Below are positions 17,916 to 19,550 of a stretch of 19,550 nt of DNA, piece after piece. A model generated the notes under the pieces. The model saw only the letters and a program-made list of their open reading frames with translations, ran no database searches and was not told the DNA's origin. The stretch covers positions 27,640 to 47,189 of the forward strand of contig MU277765.1 of NCBI GenBank assembly GCA_022385805.1. The letters run 5' to 3'. The DNA is from Pilatotrama ljubarskyi (lineage: Eukaryota > Basidiomycota > Agaricomycetes > Polyporales > Polyporaceae). The position numbers and the translations under genes are program-made. How positions within the stretch are numbered: the stretch's first letter is position 1; every line of letters begins with the position of its first letter.

Positions 17916-19539
17916 ATGCCTCTCTCTCGTTCCCCATTTGGGTCGCGCTCTTCTTCCCCAGGCTCAGATTCTCTTTCTCCGGCACTCGTCTCGCATCCTC
18001 GTTCAGAGTCCTCACATCCTCGCTCCGCTTTACATTCGCAGTATAACAGTAGATCCTCCACGACCCATCCCTCTCTGCCGCCTTCATATCATGGTTCAAT
18101 GCCCCAGCCGGCTCATTTCCAACACTCATCTTTTTTTTCCAGCCTCGAGAAGGAGAATCGGTATGCCTTTCCGATGACCCCGGTGACAGGCACAGCGTCC
18201 TTCCGGTACCAAGAAGCATTGCCACAGGAGATCCCCGCGCACGGAACATACACTGGCAGAACCTATGGCCCGGGTGGTGCTACAAACCTGATGGTATGTC
18301 GCTTTTGCCCGCTGTGGCCATCAGTTTCTTAATGGAACGGTGTGACTACGTCTCAGCCCACCTTCTCGCCAGTGTCGGCACCATCAGGCAGTGCCACTGT
18401 GCCCGGGTCCGAGTACATCCAGCTTGCCCTCCGTGTGGAACGTCTAGAGCAGGAGAATGTCCATCTACGGCGAGTACCAGTCCACGGGTATACCAGCCTG
18501 ACTAACATGCATATAGTCACCTACAAGCTGAACAACGGGCCGAATTAAACATATTCCGGTACTCCTTGCGCATTCAGTGACCCTGCATGTTCATCTGACC
18601 TGTTTGCCCTGCTCGTACGTCAGTGATCTTTTGGCTAAGATGCCTATGAATGCGCCGCAACTTGGCCCTCCAGCACAACTCTCTCCCCTGTTGTCGTCTC
18701 CCACAGACGGTACGTACTACATACTTGATTCTCTTAGGAAGCATTGTATGCTAAACGTGAGAGCTGCATGCCACGTAGCCGTCGCCGACTTCCTGAAGCA
18801 CATACGCACAGAGGAATCACTCCTGCAAGGCGAGCAACCAGGCGAAGATTGTGTACGCCGTGCCTCTGACTTCCCGAAGGCAAATGCTGGTCATCCTGCA
18901 CTCCCACACACGCTCATATTCCTCTCTTAGGTCGCATATTGGCAAGAGCACACATGGACGGCTGTCAAAAAGGCCAGAAAGGGCAAGACGGCTGTCGGCG
19001 ATGTCATCGGACAGCGCGACAAGACGCGGATCGCGAACGGCGAGAACGTCAGCCATCCCTACCTCGAGGACGTCAACGGGAAGCCGATAGATGGGCATCA
19101 ACTCAAGCGCATCGGGGAATTCACGCGAGCATTCATACGATGCCTGAAGCAGACCGGCCGCTTCCCACAGAGCTGGAAGGAGGTAGATGTTGCCGCTCGA
19201 GAGGTTTGGTTCACCGCCGTCCGCAAGAAATTCCCAGTCTTTCAGATTTGTGAGTTCAACTGGAAGGCCGAACACTGGATGGGCCGGCACTATTACGACG
19301 CGAAGCGGAAGCGCAACTCTGACTCTGGGGACAAGGACGATGGGGGCGTGACTCTCAACAGCGCCCCGTATACGATGGAGTCTACGCCATGCCCCGGCAA
19401 CTTGGATTCCGCTCGCATCGACGCTGGTCTCCCTTCCTTTGCTGCACCCTCTGCCAGCTCTGGCTCGACGTCGGCATCCTCGGCGTTTACCCTCAAACGC
19501 CCACCAACGCCGACCATCAGTACTTTTGCAAATCTCTGA
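17916..19539 (+). CDS. Coiled-coil protein with C-terminal Trp-rich domain, uncharacterised basidiomycete type
   Basis: Exons 17916-18293, 18357-18469, 18517-18558, 18624-18709, 18779-18852 and 18931-19539 give 433 aa in one frame. Residues 1-126 are Ser/Pro/His-rich and look disordered. A coiled coil spans exons 2-3 (IQLALRVERLEQENVHLR, then HLQAEQRAELN; about 144-178). Residues 232-355 form a domain with spaced tryptophans: YWQEHTWTAVKKA, VNGKPIDGHQLKRIGEFTRA, FPQSWKEV, then FPVFQICEFNWKAEHW. I recall this order (short coil, then W...FP....C..NWKA) from many unnamed basidiomycete proteins, some possibly DNA-binding; no function is established to my knowledge. Exon 2 must end at a GC donor (18470-18471) because the nearby GT donor puts a stop in exon 3; CTGACTAAC near 18498 is a strong branch site. 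The fourth intron (18710-18778) is 69 bp and open in frame, so it may be retained. The C-terminal tail is Ser/Thr/Pro-rich. Confidence 0.72.
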
Positions 19540-19550
19540 GCGTCTGGCAC

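Noticed and set aside
1..19550. CRISPR arrays, bacterial operons or integrons
   Set aside because: No regularly spaced direct repeats and no prokaryotic signals; the window is clearly eukaryotic.

Overview
The window looks like nuclear DNA of a filamentous basidiomycete, most likely an Agaricomycete. Genes are split by many short introns (about 49-122 bp, one of 216 bp) with GT...AG ends and CTGAC/CTAAC-type branch sites. There is a Ty1/copia LTR retrotransposon, a Plavaka-type DNA transposase and several proteins of types I associate only with basidiomycetes. No bacterial signals (operons, Shine-Dalgarno sites) are visible. All exon coordinates were worked out by hand from splice signals and frame continuity.

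Layout. 1-2352: 3' part of a copia Pol reading frame (integrase end, reverse transcriptase, RNase H), cut by the window edge, followed by a polypurine tract and a probable complete 3' LTR (2364-2903) with an internal duplicated hairpin. 2904-4266: gene-poor, repeat-rich DNA. 4267-6012 (-): a five-exon gene with an N-terminal nuclease-like D...ExK motif and a C-terminal protein-kinase-like fold that stops at the activation loop; its reading frame contains one unexplained TGA. 6274-7321 (+): VTI1 (Qb-SNARE), divergent from the kinase-like gene across a 261-bp shared promoter. 8034-9216 (+): an eight-exon MPV17/SYM1-family membrane protein gene. 9572-11583 (-): a six-exon gene of an uncharacterised basidiomycete family. 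12101-12975: a gene-free, near full-length imperfect palindrome with 92-nt arms. 13260-16638 (+): a four-exon, apparently intact Plavaka transposase. 16688-17803 (-): a reading frame broken by one TAG, tail-to-tail with the transposase. 17916-19539 (+): a six-exon gene for a coiled-coil protein with a C-terminal Trp-rich domain, divergent from the broken frame and using a GC-AG intron.

Two housekeeping genes (VTI1 and SYM1: endosomal/Golgi membrane fusion and an organellar inner-membrane protein) therefore sit between accessory blocks of mobile elements and lineage-restricted genes. No shared pathway is evident. The most unusual structures are the long palindrome beside the transposase, the nuclease-motif/kinase-like fusion, the duplicated hairpin in the LTR leader, and a 17-bp motif shared by the VTI1/kinase promoter and an orphan promoter-like stretch near 3.75 kb.
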